A stretch of DNA of 64,000 nt, from the NCBI RefSeq assembly GCF_937616625.2, contig NC_065573.1:3363001-3427000 (forward strand). The letters run 5' to 3'. Position numbers and translations under genes: made by a program. Of this stretch, positions 10,929-21,829 are shown piece after piece. Under the pieces are notes generated by a model, which was not told the origin of the DNA, ran no database searches, and was given only the letters and a program-made list of their open reading frames with translations. The DNA comes from Mercurialis annua. Lineage: Eukaryota; Streptophyta; Magnoliopsida; Malpighiales; Euphorbiaceae. How positions within the stretch are numbered: position 1 is the stretch's first letter; each line of letters begins with the position of its first letter.

Positions 10929-10955
10929 CAAAACAGCGAACCCAACAGTGCTGCG

Positions 10956-11034
10956 TCGCGCCCGAGATGTCTCAATCGCGCCCGTGATGGTGTATCACGA
11001 CCGTGATTCTCCTGTCACGCCCGTGATACACCCC
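10956..11034. repeat. Four 20-bp palindromic tandem units upstream of the outer LTR TATA box
   Basis: Units start at 10956, 10976, 10995 and 11015 and carry TCGCGCCCGAGAT, TCGCGCCCGTGAT, TCACGACCGTGAT and TCACGCCCGTGAT. Most pair internally through ATCAC/GTGAT arms. They lie on the promoter side of the TATA box, so they may be transcription factor sites. Confidence 0.8.
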
Positions 11035-11231
11035 CTGCTTCCAAAAATATTGATTTTCTAGGCCTTAAGCCCAAGGTCGATCCACACGGCCCAAATCGCA
11101 CTCAAAACAAGCTCAAACATCGAAATAACTATTGTGCAAACCAAAGTTCAAAGGAACTAAACCACCAAACATCAACCCAAAACACATTGAAAAACTCATC
11201 GTAACAAGCCGGAAAATTACGGGGTGTTACA

Positions 11232-12102
11232 GTAGCACACCTCCCTGGGCCCGCTTCTGCATCGCCGCTGCAACCGCAATCTGGACCTGATCACGGATCA
11301 TATCCGCGAACTGAGCGATGAGATCAGTACGGAACCTCTCGTCGGCGGCTGGCGACACGGTCTGAGAGGAGCTGCCGGCTCGTCTACTAGAAGTACCCCG
11401 CTGCGATGCGACGTGCTCAGAACCAACTGAGCCTAATCAGTAGATACGCTGTTTCCTCACCCCCTCAACAGCGAGATAAACTTGATCCGGGTCTGGGGTA
11501 GAGGCTGTAATCCCCTCGGCCGTTTGTGTGGCGGACAGCATCTCCTGCTCAAAACGCTCCTACAAGAATAACGTAAATCAATTAGTTAAATATGAATTCT
11601 GATACTTGTACAAATAAAACTTAAATGTTATTTTTAACAAAAATCCGGCAGCATTTCGTTTATAAAATGAACATCACCAATTTTTCAGGGAAATCCTGCA
11701 AACTTAAAATTGTACAAAATAACACATCTCAACAACAAAGCCACTTAATTCAATTGAGCTATATATTATATTCAAACTATTTAACTACTCAAACGATTTA
11801 AATACTACTTTCAAACAATTATATTTAATGAAATACTTACAGCCGCAATCCTCGTGCGCTCGTCCACGAATTTGGTCGGGTCAGCCTTCAATGTATGCAT
11901 CAACTTGTGCACCTCAGCATGTGTCTGCTCGCGCCCCAGCTCCCTAGCCTACCAGACAAATTTAGTAATTTATAAGTTCATTTTAAAAAATATAACATAA
12001 GTAATAATTGAAATAAAAGACATATACCAAAACAGACTTATCCTTCAAAGCAGACATCGAGCCTCCGGTATGTTGAACCGCTCCAGTACCAGGTCCGGCC
12101 GG
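11232..12102 (-). pseudogene. Ptta/En/Spm-type second transposase gene (Transposase_24-like), exons, broken
   Basis: Three minus-strand exons join in one frame: about 12028-12102, 11841-11948 and 11232-11559. The introns are 11949-12027 (GTATAT to AG) and 11560-11840 (GTAAGT to AG). The predicted protein contains ARELGREQTHAEVHKLMHT, KFVDERTRIAA and DPDQVYLAVEG...KQRIY, the hallmark blocks of the plant Ptta/En/Spm family, followed by a helical, alanine-rich tail. A TGA at 11437-11439 replaces the glycine codon expected in the RIYGLGS motif. The tail is cut off by the outer LTR at 11231. In En/Spm the second gene makes a protein that binds subterminal repeats and brings the ends together; that role is inferred here by family. 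Confidence 0.8.
11642..11703. repeat. CACTA-internal dispersed repeat, intron copy
   Basis: About 60 bp containing ATCCGGCAGCATTT and TTTTTCAGGGAAA, followed by CCTGCAAA. It matches 14949-15010 in the same orientation. This copy lies in the intron of the second gene. Confidence 0.75.
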
Positions 12103-12184
12103 CTTTAAAGAAGATGCTCAACTCCGGTAGGTAGTCCTCTTTAAGCGATGTGCAAGTCAGGTCTTTAAAGAAGATGTTCAACTC
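12103..12184. repeat. 22-bp direct repeat at the junction of the two CACTA genes
   Basis: The 22 bases at 12103-12124 recur at 12163-12184 with one mismatch, 60 bp apart. The repeat marks where TNP2-like coding sequence stops making sense, so it may record the deletion that removed the TNP2 C-terminus. Confidence 0.8.
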
Positions 12185-14239
12185 TGCAATAGGTTCCCAT
12201 ACGGACGGAGGAAGAAGTTATCAAAAAGCAATTGGCAAAAGACGCTGCATGAAAACATGACAGCGTGGCTTTTCATACCGATCATTTTCAGCTTTTTCAG
12301 ATCGACACACCTTCCCAAATTGGACATATGTCCATCCGGAAACTCAACTCTTTGACCCATTCCAATGGAACTTGTTTTTCTTTTTTGTCTAAAGCATATA
12401 ATGCCTTCGGATATCGCCCGGTTGATGGATTAAAAGCCAAATCCGGACGATTACAAATATCATTCAACTCTTCTCTGGACTTAACATGATCTTTGGTCTT
12501 CCCGCAAACATTAAGCACTGTATTGAAAATGTTTTCAAATACATTTTTCTCAGTATGCATGACATCCAGATTATGATGAATCATATTCATCTTCCAATAC
12601 GGAAAGTCCCAGAATATGCTTTTCTTATGCCACCCATGATGCTTTGATTTCTGAGCATTCGTATCATGAGCTCCGACCTCGTATGCCTTTTTAAAACCCA
12701 GGCTATCAATCTCTTGTTCAATTTTCTCTCCAATTCTGTATCCCCTAAATGATATTTTTTCTTTGTAGCCCTTTTTAAAATCCGTACTGTTATTACGGTA
12801 CGAATGTTCCTTTGGTAAGAACTTTCTGTGGCAAGCAAACCACGATTGTTTACCACTTTTCGGAATAGTAATTGCATTTGTTTCTTCCAAACAGTGAAGA
12901 CATGCCCGTTTACCTAATGTGCTCCATCCAGACAGCATTGAATAAGCTGGAAAATTATTGATCGTCCACATGAGAGCGGCTTTCAATTGAAATTTTTTCC
13001 ACCTATGAATGTCATATGTTCGCGTCCCAAATTCCCACAAATGGTTCAGTTCTGCTATTAGCGGCTGCAGGAAAATATCTAAAATGGCTTTTGAACTATT
13101 GGGTCCGGGAACAAGAACCGTTTGAAACATGAACTCATCTTTCATAGCCATGCCAGGAGGCAAGTTGTACGGAGTCACAATTACCGGCCATGACGAGTAT
13201 TGTTGCCCAAATGCACCAAATGGTTGAAACCCATCCGTACACAACCCAATATGATATGTCTAACTTCGGATGAAAAATCTTGGTGTAACTCCGAGAAGTG
13301 TTTCCAAGCCGTCGAGTCAGACGGATGATTCATCATACTATTCTCCATCTCGTGCTCGGCGTGCCACCTCATATATTTAGCTGTTGCCCTTGAAGCATCC
13401 AACCTCAGCAGCCTCGGAGTTATAGGAAAGTAATGCATTTTTTTAAAAGGCACATTTGTCTTTCTTCTTTTAGAATTACCCGCAGTAGGTGGTTTCCTCC
13501 TGTCATGGCCGCAAACTTTACACACAGTCAAACCCGCATCCTTATCCCAATATGTCATACACATATTTTTGCAGTAGTGAATCACCTCTGCTAGAAACCC
13601 AAGCCCTCTAACTAGCTTTTTAATGTTGTACGAGTTCTTCGCTAACTTATTGTCTTTAGGTATCAATTGATGTACAAACTCGCTCATTTCATTCATCAGA
13701 CCGTTAGACGCTTGATATCGGCACTTGCATTCTAAAAAATTTATGGCTGCAGACAAAGTGGAGTGTCTGTCATTCCCAGGCCATATGGGTTCTTCGGCCG
13801 CACGCATCATATCATAAAACTTCTGAGCTTCCGCATTCAGAGGCTCTTCTGGCCTTACTTCAGGACCACCAACATCATTTACCATTCTCTGGAACAAACT
13901 GCAACCCTCACCTTTATTTCTCTGCTCCCACATTTTGTCACCTTGCAGAACAGTAGCAGGCACCTCGACCCTCCTATTTTTCTCACCTTGGTGAGTCCAG
14001 ACGTGGTAATTACTCACAAACCCGTCTATGTAGAGATGTAACTCCACTTCGTCAATAGTTCAAAAAGTAGTATTCTGACATTTGGGTTTCGGGCAAGGGA
14101 ATTTAATCTCAGTTCCTCTCATATACTCGAGGTGTTGCTCCGCAAAGTTCAGAAATCACCTAACGTTACTAATGTACTCTTCAGTCAACAATCCTCTGAC
14201 TAGTCTCCCATAATACACCCAACTGCGATCTGAATTCAT
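12103..14239 (-). pseudogene. TNP2-like transposase (Transposase_21), frameshifted
   Basis: The start ATG at 14239-14237 gives MNSDRSWVYYGRL, the usual start of the transposase-associated domain, with CPKPKC zinc-binding residues after it. Stops lie at 14156-14158 and 14060-14062. The frame then runs open from 14047 to about 13250, shifts by one base, and runs open again to about 12350. That second part carries CTDGFQPFG, WPVIVTPYNLPPG, AYSMLSGWST, KQSWFACHRKFLP and HHNLDVMHTEKNVFENIF, all family blocks. Further shifts occur near 12350 and 12265, and adjacent TGA and TAA stops at 12218-12223. After WEPIAELNIFFKDL the normal C-terminus is missing and the sequence passes into the second gene. 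It would have cut and joined the transposon ends. Confidence 0.92.
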
Positions 14240-15427
14240 TTCTGTAGCACATACATTTTGGTGGGTTTAATACTCGGTGAAAGCAAAGCCAATGTAATTG
14301 AATGCTAAAAAGGTAGGGCCTTATACCTTTTATAAAAATTGGGTCTACTTAATAAGATCACGATATATGCATAAATACGGAGAAAAATATTTGGCAGCCT
14401 TCCGGCACAGTTCTCCAAGTGCATTATCATATATATGCTGAATAACGTCAAATACATATTCCGTTAGGAAATAGCGTTACACAGCCTATACTAGATAGCC
14501 ACCCGGAGAACATACGACGTAAAACTACCAAATATTTTTCTACCGCATCTATACATATATTTTTTCCCGTGATCAAATTACGTAGACACTAGTTTTGCAA
14601 ACTGTACACACGTACAATCCCGTGTCGTTTAATCTCTTGAGGACACGGGATGGGTTTTCTACGGCTAGGTGAGATTTTATTCGGTGTGAATAAAATATTT
14701 TTTCTGTTTTTTATTTAAGTTTATCCAGTCTACTTCACTTAAAAAAAATAAAAAACAATAAATAACGATACTTGTTGTAGAGTAGAACCGCAACTGAAGG
14801 GCGAAAGAGACCTGACAACAACGACTATCAACAACCGCCAATAGAACACAGACCTACAATCATACATGCGAATCATTTTTCATAATACTAAAAATATATA
14901 TATACTTCAACTAATTAAATTCATAGTTATTATATATTTTTCAAACAATAATCCGGCAGCATTTCCCCTAAAAATGAGCACCATCCATTTTTCAGGGAAA
15001 GCCTGCAAAGAAACAATACATTTTAATAATACACAACACACCAATTCATGATAATTTTGTCAAAAATAACTAACTTAAACATTAATTGACTTAAAAATTA
15101 ACCTAACATCGTGTCATAATTAACTAATTCTAAATAAAATTATGATAATCTTATTTTGATTTCAACTAATTATAGTAAAAATTTAATTCTTGTTATCTAA
15201 TTTAATATTATCGTAAAATAATTTTTAAATTGATACTAATCTAACATTATTTTAATTATAATTAACTACAATAATTGAATATACTAATAACCTAGTAATA
15301 CTTATTTAACCTAATAATACTAATTTAGTGTAATTATTAATTATCATCAACAAACTTAATAAACTAACAAACTTAATAAATCAACCAACCTAGTAAATTA
15401 ACCTAATTGAATTATTAAATAACCTAA
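14240..15427. other. CACTA 5' non-coding region
   Basis: AT-rich sequence upstream of the TNP2-like ATG, with no supportable gene. It holds the dispersed repeat at 14949-15010. The part from about 15040 to 15430 is almost pure A/T with many short AATTA-type words. Confidence 0.7.
14949..15010. repeat. CACTA-internal dispersed repeat, upstream copy
   Basis: Partner of 11642-11703, upstream of the TNP2-like start. Both keep the CCGGCAGCATTT and TTTTTCAGGGAAA blocks. Confidence 0.75.
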
Positions 15428-15436
15428 TAAATAAAA

Positions 15437-15806
15437 GGGTTAATTCTTAAAAAAATCATGAACTTTACACGAAGTTTTATTTTAATCATGAACTTTAAAA
15501 GTTGTCATTTAAAGGCACGAACTTTCATTTTGTTTCAAATCTATCACCAAAGTAAAATCCGGTGTATTTTATCGAACAAAAAATTCCTAATCCTATATAC
15601 TCTAACTAAAAGATAATAAGATTTAATGTCGATTTATAATTTGGGTCTTTCATTAATGGTTTATTGAAGAATTTAGTCAACAAAAATACACTGAAATGAT
15701 AGATTTGAAACAAAATGAAAGTTCGTGCCTTTAAATGGCAACTTTTAAAGGTCATGATTAAAATGAAATTTCGTGTAAAGTTCGTGATTTTTTTAGGAAT
15801 TAAACC
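15437..15806. mobile_element. Mutator-type MITE, 370 bp, with 9-bp target duplication
   Basis: The two ends are inverted copies of each other for about 110 bp. The left begins GGGTTAATTCTTAAAA and the right, reversed, begins GGTTTAATTCCTAAAA. Flanks are a perfect TAAATAAAA at 15428-15436 and 15807-15815. Long terminal inverted repeats plus a 9-bp duplication are the signature of Mutator-like elements. It has no coding sequence, so it would depend on a transposase from elsewhere. It is inserted in CACTA non-coding DNA. Confidence 0.92.
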
Positions 15807-15815
15807 TAAATAAAA

Positions 15816-16188
15816 TTAACCTAATTATAATAAATTAAACTAATTAACATATTACAATAAATTAAACTAATTAACATATTATAATAAATTATTAAACATA
15901 ACACTTACTTAGTAGGGTTGGACAGCGGCGGCAGAGCAAAGGCGGACAGCGGTCGGAGTTGGGCGGTCGGCGGTCAGCAGTAGGCGGAGGCAGCAAATGG
16001 ATCGGCAGTAGGCGGTGGGGGCTATTTTTTATTTTTATAAAATGAAACAAAATAAATAAATTTTTTATAATTAAAATTATAACTAAAAAATTATATACAA
16101 TGAAACAAAACTCACTTATCTCCGGTGTTGGCTGACGGCGACGAATGGAATGCAGGGCCAGACGGTCGGCGGCGACCGGAAATGGCAG
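15816..16188. other. CACTA non-coding region with two G-rich blocks
   Basis: Two GC-rich patches (15918-16020 and about 16120-16185) rich in GGCGG and CGGTCGG stand out from AT-rich surroundings. On the minus strand each is followed by a splice-donor-like word (GTAAGT near 15910, GTGAGT near 16110), so they could be non-coding first exons of the transposase transcript. That is only a suggestion. Confidence 0.4.
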
Positions 16189-16323
16189 TGAAGGGAAGGG
16201 GAAAGAAAAGAGGGGAAGGGGAAGGTGGAAGGGGAAAGGGAAAGAAAAGAGGGGGAATGGGGAAAGGGAAAGAAAAGAGGGGGAAGGGGAAAAGGAAAGA
16301 AAAAGAGGGGGAAGGGGAAAAGA
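16189..16323. repeat. Homopurine GGGGAAA-rich tract
   Basis: About 135 bp almost entirely G and A on the + strand, broken by only a few T. It is built of GGGGAA, GGGAAAG and AAAGAAAAG words. The lysine/glycine-rich open frames over it come from this composition. Confidence 0.9.
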
Positions 16324-16499
16324 TAACTAGGAAAAAAAATAAAAGAAGATGATGAAGAAGGGGACGGGACGGCAGCAGCGTTTTAGGTTGGATTTTACCA
16401 ACGGATTTTCAAAACTGTCAGTAAAATTCAACCCAAAATGCAGCGTTTAAATAAAGGGTTATATTTTAATCCGTCTCTAAATAACCTAGTTTAAACGCT

Positions 16500-16767
16500 G
16501 CATTTTATCACATCAGCGACAGATTTCAATGTCCGTCGCTCAAATTAGCGACGGCAATTGCAAGTCGTCGCTCAATTTAGCGACGACAATTGCAAGCCGT
16601 CGGCAATGTGGTCGCTAAATTTTGGCGGGTTGAATCCCGCCATAATTTCTTGGAGTTCGGCGACGGATCTGAGTCCGTCGCCGTTTTCCGTAGCCAATTA
16701 CATGTTTAGCGACGGATTTCCAGTCCGTCGAGAAAATCCATCTCTAAACATGCGTTTTCCAGTAGTG
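16500..16767 (-). repeat. CACTA subterminal palindromes and terminal repeat
   Basis: The words AGCGACGG and its partner CCGTCGCT recur in facing pairs from 16515 to 16735, for example AGCGACGGATTTCCAGTCCG at 16709-16728. The element ends in CCAGTAGTG at 16759-16767. In En/Spm such subterminal repeats bind the second transposon protein. Confidence 0.88.
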
Positions 16768-19700
16768 AAAGGTAACGAAACAAATCCAAACGTGTCACCT
16801 TTTTAGCAATTTAAGAAAAACGTTTACAAACGTTACGAAATAAATCCAAATGTTTCACCTTTTTAGTGATTTAAGCCAAACGTTTACAAAGGTTATGAAA
16901 CAAAACCAAATGAATCACCTTTTTAGCGATTTAAGCCAAACGTTTACAAAGGTTACGAAACAAATCCAAACGTGTCACGTTTTTAGCAATTTAACCCAAA
17001 CGTTTAGAAACGTTACGAAAACGTTTAGCCTTTTTGGCGATATAAGCCAAACGTTTACAAACGTTACGAAAAACATTTACAAACGTTATGAAATAAAACC
17101 AAACGTTTAAAACGTTATGAAACAAATCCAAGCGTTTCACCTTTTTAGCAATTTAAGCCAAACGTTTACAAACGTTACGAAACAAATCCAAACATTTTGC
17201 GTTTTTAGAAATTTAAACTAAACGTTTACAAACGTTACGAAACAAATCCAAACGTTTCTCCTTTTTAGCGATTTCAGCCAAACATTTATAAACGTTACGA
17301 TACAAAACAAAACGTTTAAAACATTACGAAACAAATCCAAACGTTTCATATTTTAAGCGATTTAAGCCAAACCCCTTACAAACGTTACGAAATAAAACCA
17401 AGCGTTTCACCTTTTTAGCAATTTAAGCCAAACGTCTACAAATGTTCCGAAACAAATTCGAGCGTTTCATGTTTTTAGTAATCTAAGCCAAACGTTTAAA
17501 AACATTACTAAATTTAAAACGTTTCGCTTTTTTAGCGATTGAAGCCAAACGTTTACAAACGTTACGAAACAAATCCAAGCGTTTCAACTTTTTAGCAATT
17601 GAAGCCAAACGTTTACAAATATTCCAATACAAATTCAAGCGTTTCACCTTTTTAGTAATTTAAGTCAAGCGTTTACAAATGTTACGAAACAAATCAGAGC
17701 GTTTCACCTTTTTTGCAATTTAACCCAAACGTTTACAAACGTTACGAAACAAATTCAAAAGTTTCATCTTTTTAGAGATTTAAGCCCGTTTACAAACGTT
17801 AAGAAACAAAACCAAACATTTCACCATTTTAGCAATTTAAGCGAAACGTTTACAAACATTACAAAACAAATCCAAATGTTTCGCCATTATAGCGATTTAA
17901 GCCAAACGTTTAAAACGTTACGAAACAGATCCAAACATTTCACCTTTTTAGCGATTTATGCCAAACATTTACAAACGTTACGAGACAAATCCAAACGTTT
18001 TTCCTTTTACTGATTGAAGCCAACGTTTACTAAACTTACAAAACAAATCAAAACGTTTCACCTTTTTAGCGATTTAAGCAAAACATTTACGAACGTTACA
18101 AAACAAATCCAAACGTTTCACCTTTTTAGCGATTTTAGCCAAACGTTTAAAAATGTTACGAAACAAATCCAAATTTTTCACCTTTTTAGCAATTTAAGCC
18201 AAACGTTTACAGATGTTACGAAAAAAATCCAAGCGTTTCACTATTTTAGCAATTTAAACCAACTGTTTACAAACGTTACGAAACGAATCCAAGCTTTTCA
18301 CCTTTTTAGTAAATTAAGCCAAACATTTACATACGTTACGAAACAAATCCAACCGTTTAACCTTTTTAGCGATTTAAGCCAAACGTTTACAAACGTTACG
18401 AAACAGATCCAAAAATTTAACTTTTTTAGCGATTTAAGCCAAACGTTAATAAACGTTACAAAACAAATCCAAACGTTTCACCTTTTTAGCTATTTATCCC
18501 AAACATTTACAAATGTTACAAAACAGCTCCAAACGTTTCACCTTTTTAGCTATATATCCCAAACATTTACAAACGCTACGAAACAGATCCAAACATTTCA
18601 CTTTTTTAGCTATTTAAGCCAAACGTTTACAAATGTTACAAAACAAATCCAAACATTTCCCCTTTTTAGCTATTTATCCCAAACCTTTACAAACGTTACG
18701 AAAGAAAACCAAGAGTTTCACCTTTTTTAGAAATTTAAGCCAAACGTTTACAAACGTTACGAAACAAATCCAAGTGTTTCAACTTTTTAGCAATTTAAGC
18801 CAAACGTTTACAAACGTTGCGAAACAAATCCAAGCGTTTCACCTTTTTAGTAATTTAAGCCAAACATTTACAAACGTTACAAAACAAATCCATGCGTTTC
18901 ACCTTTTCAGCAGTTTAAGCCAAACGTATACAAAAGTTACGAAAGAAATCCAAGTCTTTCCCCTTTTTAGCGACTTAAGCCGAACGTTTACAATCGTTAA
19001 GAAGCAAAACCAAACGTTTCACCTTTTTAGCAACATAAGCCAAACGTTTACAAACGTTACGAAACAAATCCAAACTTTTTACATTTTTAGCGATTTAAGC
19101 CAAACGTTTACAAACGTTACGAAACAAATCCAAACGTTTCAACTTTTTAGCAATTTAAGCCAAACGTTTACAAATGTTGCGAACCAAATCCAAACGTTTC
19201 ACCTTTTTAGGAATTAAAGCCAAACGTTTACAAACGTTACGAAAGAAATCCAAGCGTTTCACCTTTTTAGCAATTTAAGCCAAACGTTTACAAATGTTAC
19301 GAAAGAAATCCAAACATTTCCCCTTTTTAGCGATTTAAGCCGAACGTTTACAAACATTACGAAACAAACCAAACGTTTCATATTTTTAGCGACTTAAGCC
19401 AATCGTTACAAACGTTACGAAACAAATCCAAACTTTTAACATTTTTTGCGATTTACGCCAAAAGTTTACAAACGTTACGCAACAAATCCAAGCGTTTCAA
19501 GTTTTTAGCAATTTAAGCCAAACGTTTACAAACGTTACGCAACAAATCCAATTGTTTCACCTTTCTAACCAAACTTTTAAAATGTTACGAAAAAAAATCC
19601 AAACGTTTCACATTTTTAACAATTTAAGCCAAACATTTACAAACGTTGCGAATCAAATCTAAACGTTTCACCTTTTTAGCGATTTAAGCCAAACGTTTAA

Positions 19701-21829
19701 AAACGTTACGAAACAAATCTAAACTTTTCACCTTTTTAGCGATTAAAGCAAAAGGTTTACAAACGTTACGAAACAAATCCAAACGTTTCGCCTATTAGGC
19801 AATTTAAGCAAAACGTTTACAAATGTTACCAAACAAATCCAAACGTTTCACCTTTTTAGTGATTTATGTCAAACGTTTACAAACGCTACAAAATCAAATC
19901 ATATCATTTCACCTTTTTAGAGATTTATGACAAACGTTTACAAACGTTACGAAACAAATCCAAACATTTTGCCTTTTTATCGATTTAAGCCAAACGTTTA
20001 CAAATGTTACGAAACGAATCCAAACGTTTCCCTTTTTTTGCGATTTAAGCCAAACGTTTACAAAGGTTAGGAAACAAATCCAAATTTTTCACCTTTTTAG
20101 CAATTTAAGCCAAACATTTACAAAGGTTACGAAATAAATCCAAGTGTTTCACCTTTTTAGCAATTTAAGCCAAACGTTTACAAACGTTACGAAACAAATC
20201 CAAGCTTTACACCTTTTTAGTAATTTAAGCCAAACGTTTACATACGTTACGAAACAAATCCAAACGTTTCCCATTTTTAGCGATTTAAGCCAAACGTTTA
20301 CAAACGTTACGAAACAGATCCAAAACTTTCACTTTTTTTGCGATTTAAGCCAAACGTTAACAAACGTTACAAAACAAATCCAAACGTTTCACCTTTTTAG
20401 CTATTTATCCCAAACATTTACAAATGTTACAAAACAGCTCCAAACGTTTCACCTTTTTAGCTATATATCCCAAACATTTACAAACGTTACGAAACAGATC
20501 TAAACATTTTATTTTTTTAGCGATTTAAGCCAAACGTTTACAAATGTTACAAAACAAATCCAAACGTTTCCCCTTTTAAGCTATTTATCCCAAACCTTTA
20601 CAAACGTTACGAAAGAAAACCAAGAGTCTCACCTTTTTAAAAATTTAAGCCAAACGTTTACAAACGTTACGAAACAAATCCAAGTGTTTCAACTTTTTAG
20701 CAATTTATGCCAAACGTTTACAAACGTTGCGAAACAAATCCAAGCGTTTCACTTTTTAGGAATTTAAGCCAAACGTTTACAAACGTTACGAAACAAATCT
20801 AAGCGTTTCACCTTTTTAGCAATTTAAGCCAAACCTATACAAAAGTTACGAAACAAATCCAAGCGTTTTCCCTTTTTAGCAATTTAAGCCGAACGTTTAT
20901 AATCGTTACGAAACAAAACCAAACATTTCCCCTTTTTAGCAATTTAAGCCAAACGTTTACAAACGTTTCGAAACAAATCGAAACTTTTTACATTTTTAGC
21001 GATTTAAGCCAAACGTTTACAAACGTTACGAAACAAATTCAAGCGTTTCAACTTTTTAGCAATTTAAGCCAAACGTTTGCAAACGTTGCGAAACAAATCC
21101 AAACGTTTCACGTTTTTAGGAATTAAAGCCAAACGTTTACAAACGTTACGAAACAAATCCAAGCGCTTCACCTTTTTAGCAATTTAAGCCAAACGTTTAC
21201 AAATGTTACGAAACAAATCCAAACGTTTCCCCTTTTTAGCGATTTAAGCCGAACGTTTACAAATGTTACGAAACAAAACCAAACGTTCCATATTTTTAGC
21301 CACTTAAGCCAATCGTTACAAACGTTACGAAACAAATCCAAACTTTTCACATTTTTTGCGATTTACGCCAAAAGTTTACAAACGTTACGCAACAAATCCA
21401 AACGTTTAACCTTTTTAGCGATTTAAACCAAACGTTTATAAATGTTATGAAACAAATCCAAATGTTTCACCTTTTTAGCGGTTTAAGACAAACATTTACA
21501 AACATTACGAAATGAATCCAAACGTTTCACCTTTGTAGCGATTTAAGCCAAAAGTTTTCAAAGGTTACGAAACAAATCCAAACGTGTCACCTTTTTAGCA
21601 ATTTTAACAAAACGTTTACAAACGTGACGAAACAAATCCAAACGTTTCACGTTATTAGCGATTTAAGCCAAACGTTTACAAATGTTACAAAACAAAACGA
21701 AACGTTTAACCTTTTTAGCGATTTAAGCCAAACGTTTACAAATGCTACGAAACTAATCCAAACGTGTCACATTTTTAGAAATTTAAGCAAAATGTTTACA
21801 AACGTTACGAAACATATACAAAAGTTTTA
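16768..21829 (+). repeat. 60-bp satellite array, segment 1
   Basis: Head-to-tail monomers of 60 bp start directly at the CACTA end. Reading from the CGATTTAAG word, CCAAACGTTT occupies monomer positions 10-19 and 40-49, and the monomer ends in CACCTTTTTAG. About 84 copies. The first kilobase and a half is more divergent, with shortened and frame-shifted monomers, and the array becomes regular after about 18 kb. The last nine bases (21821-21829) are the MITE target duplication. There are no genes. Confidence 0.97.

Larger units (their letters stand above)
9618..11231 (-). mobile_element. Right part of the outer Gypsy-type LTR (5' end at 11231)
   Basis: Read on the minus strand this LTR begins TGTAACACCCCG at 11231, close to the TGTAATACCCC start of the Tekay LTR. 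A TATA box lies about 300 bp inside. Together with 1-388 about 2.0 kb of it is visible, and more lies to the left. There is no coding potential. The Tekay element entered it as a later insertion. Sequence right of 11231 is CACTA transposase coding sequence, so the LTR itself interrupts that gene. Confidence 0.75.
11232..16767 (-). mobile_element. CACTA (En/Spm) transposon, 5' part, decayed
   Basis: The right terminus at 16767 reads, on the minus strand, CACTACTGGAAAACGCATG, a classic CACTA end. Subterminal palindromes lie just inside. A TNP2-like transposase gene and a second Ptta/En/Spm-like gene run leftward from it. The element is cut at 11231 by the outer LTR, so its other terminus is not in the window. 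The three bases beyond the terminus are AAA (16768-16770), a possible 3-bp target duplication whose partner is unseen. Sequence after that is the 60-bp satellite. Confidence 0.92.

Noticed and set aside
12265..12489. Plus-strand frames across the CACTA genes (also 13763-14041)
   Set aside because: They are antisense to clear TNP2-like coding sequence.
16125..16352. Lysine/glycine-rich small protein
   Set aside because: Direct translation of the homopurine tract in two overlapping frames; low complexity only.
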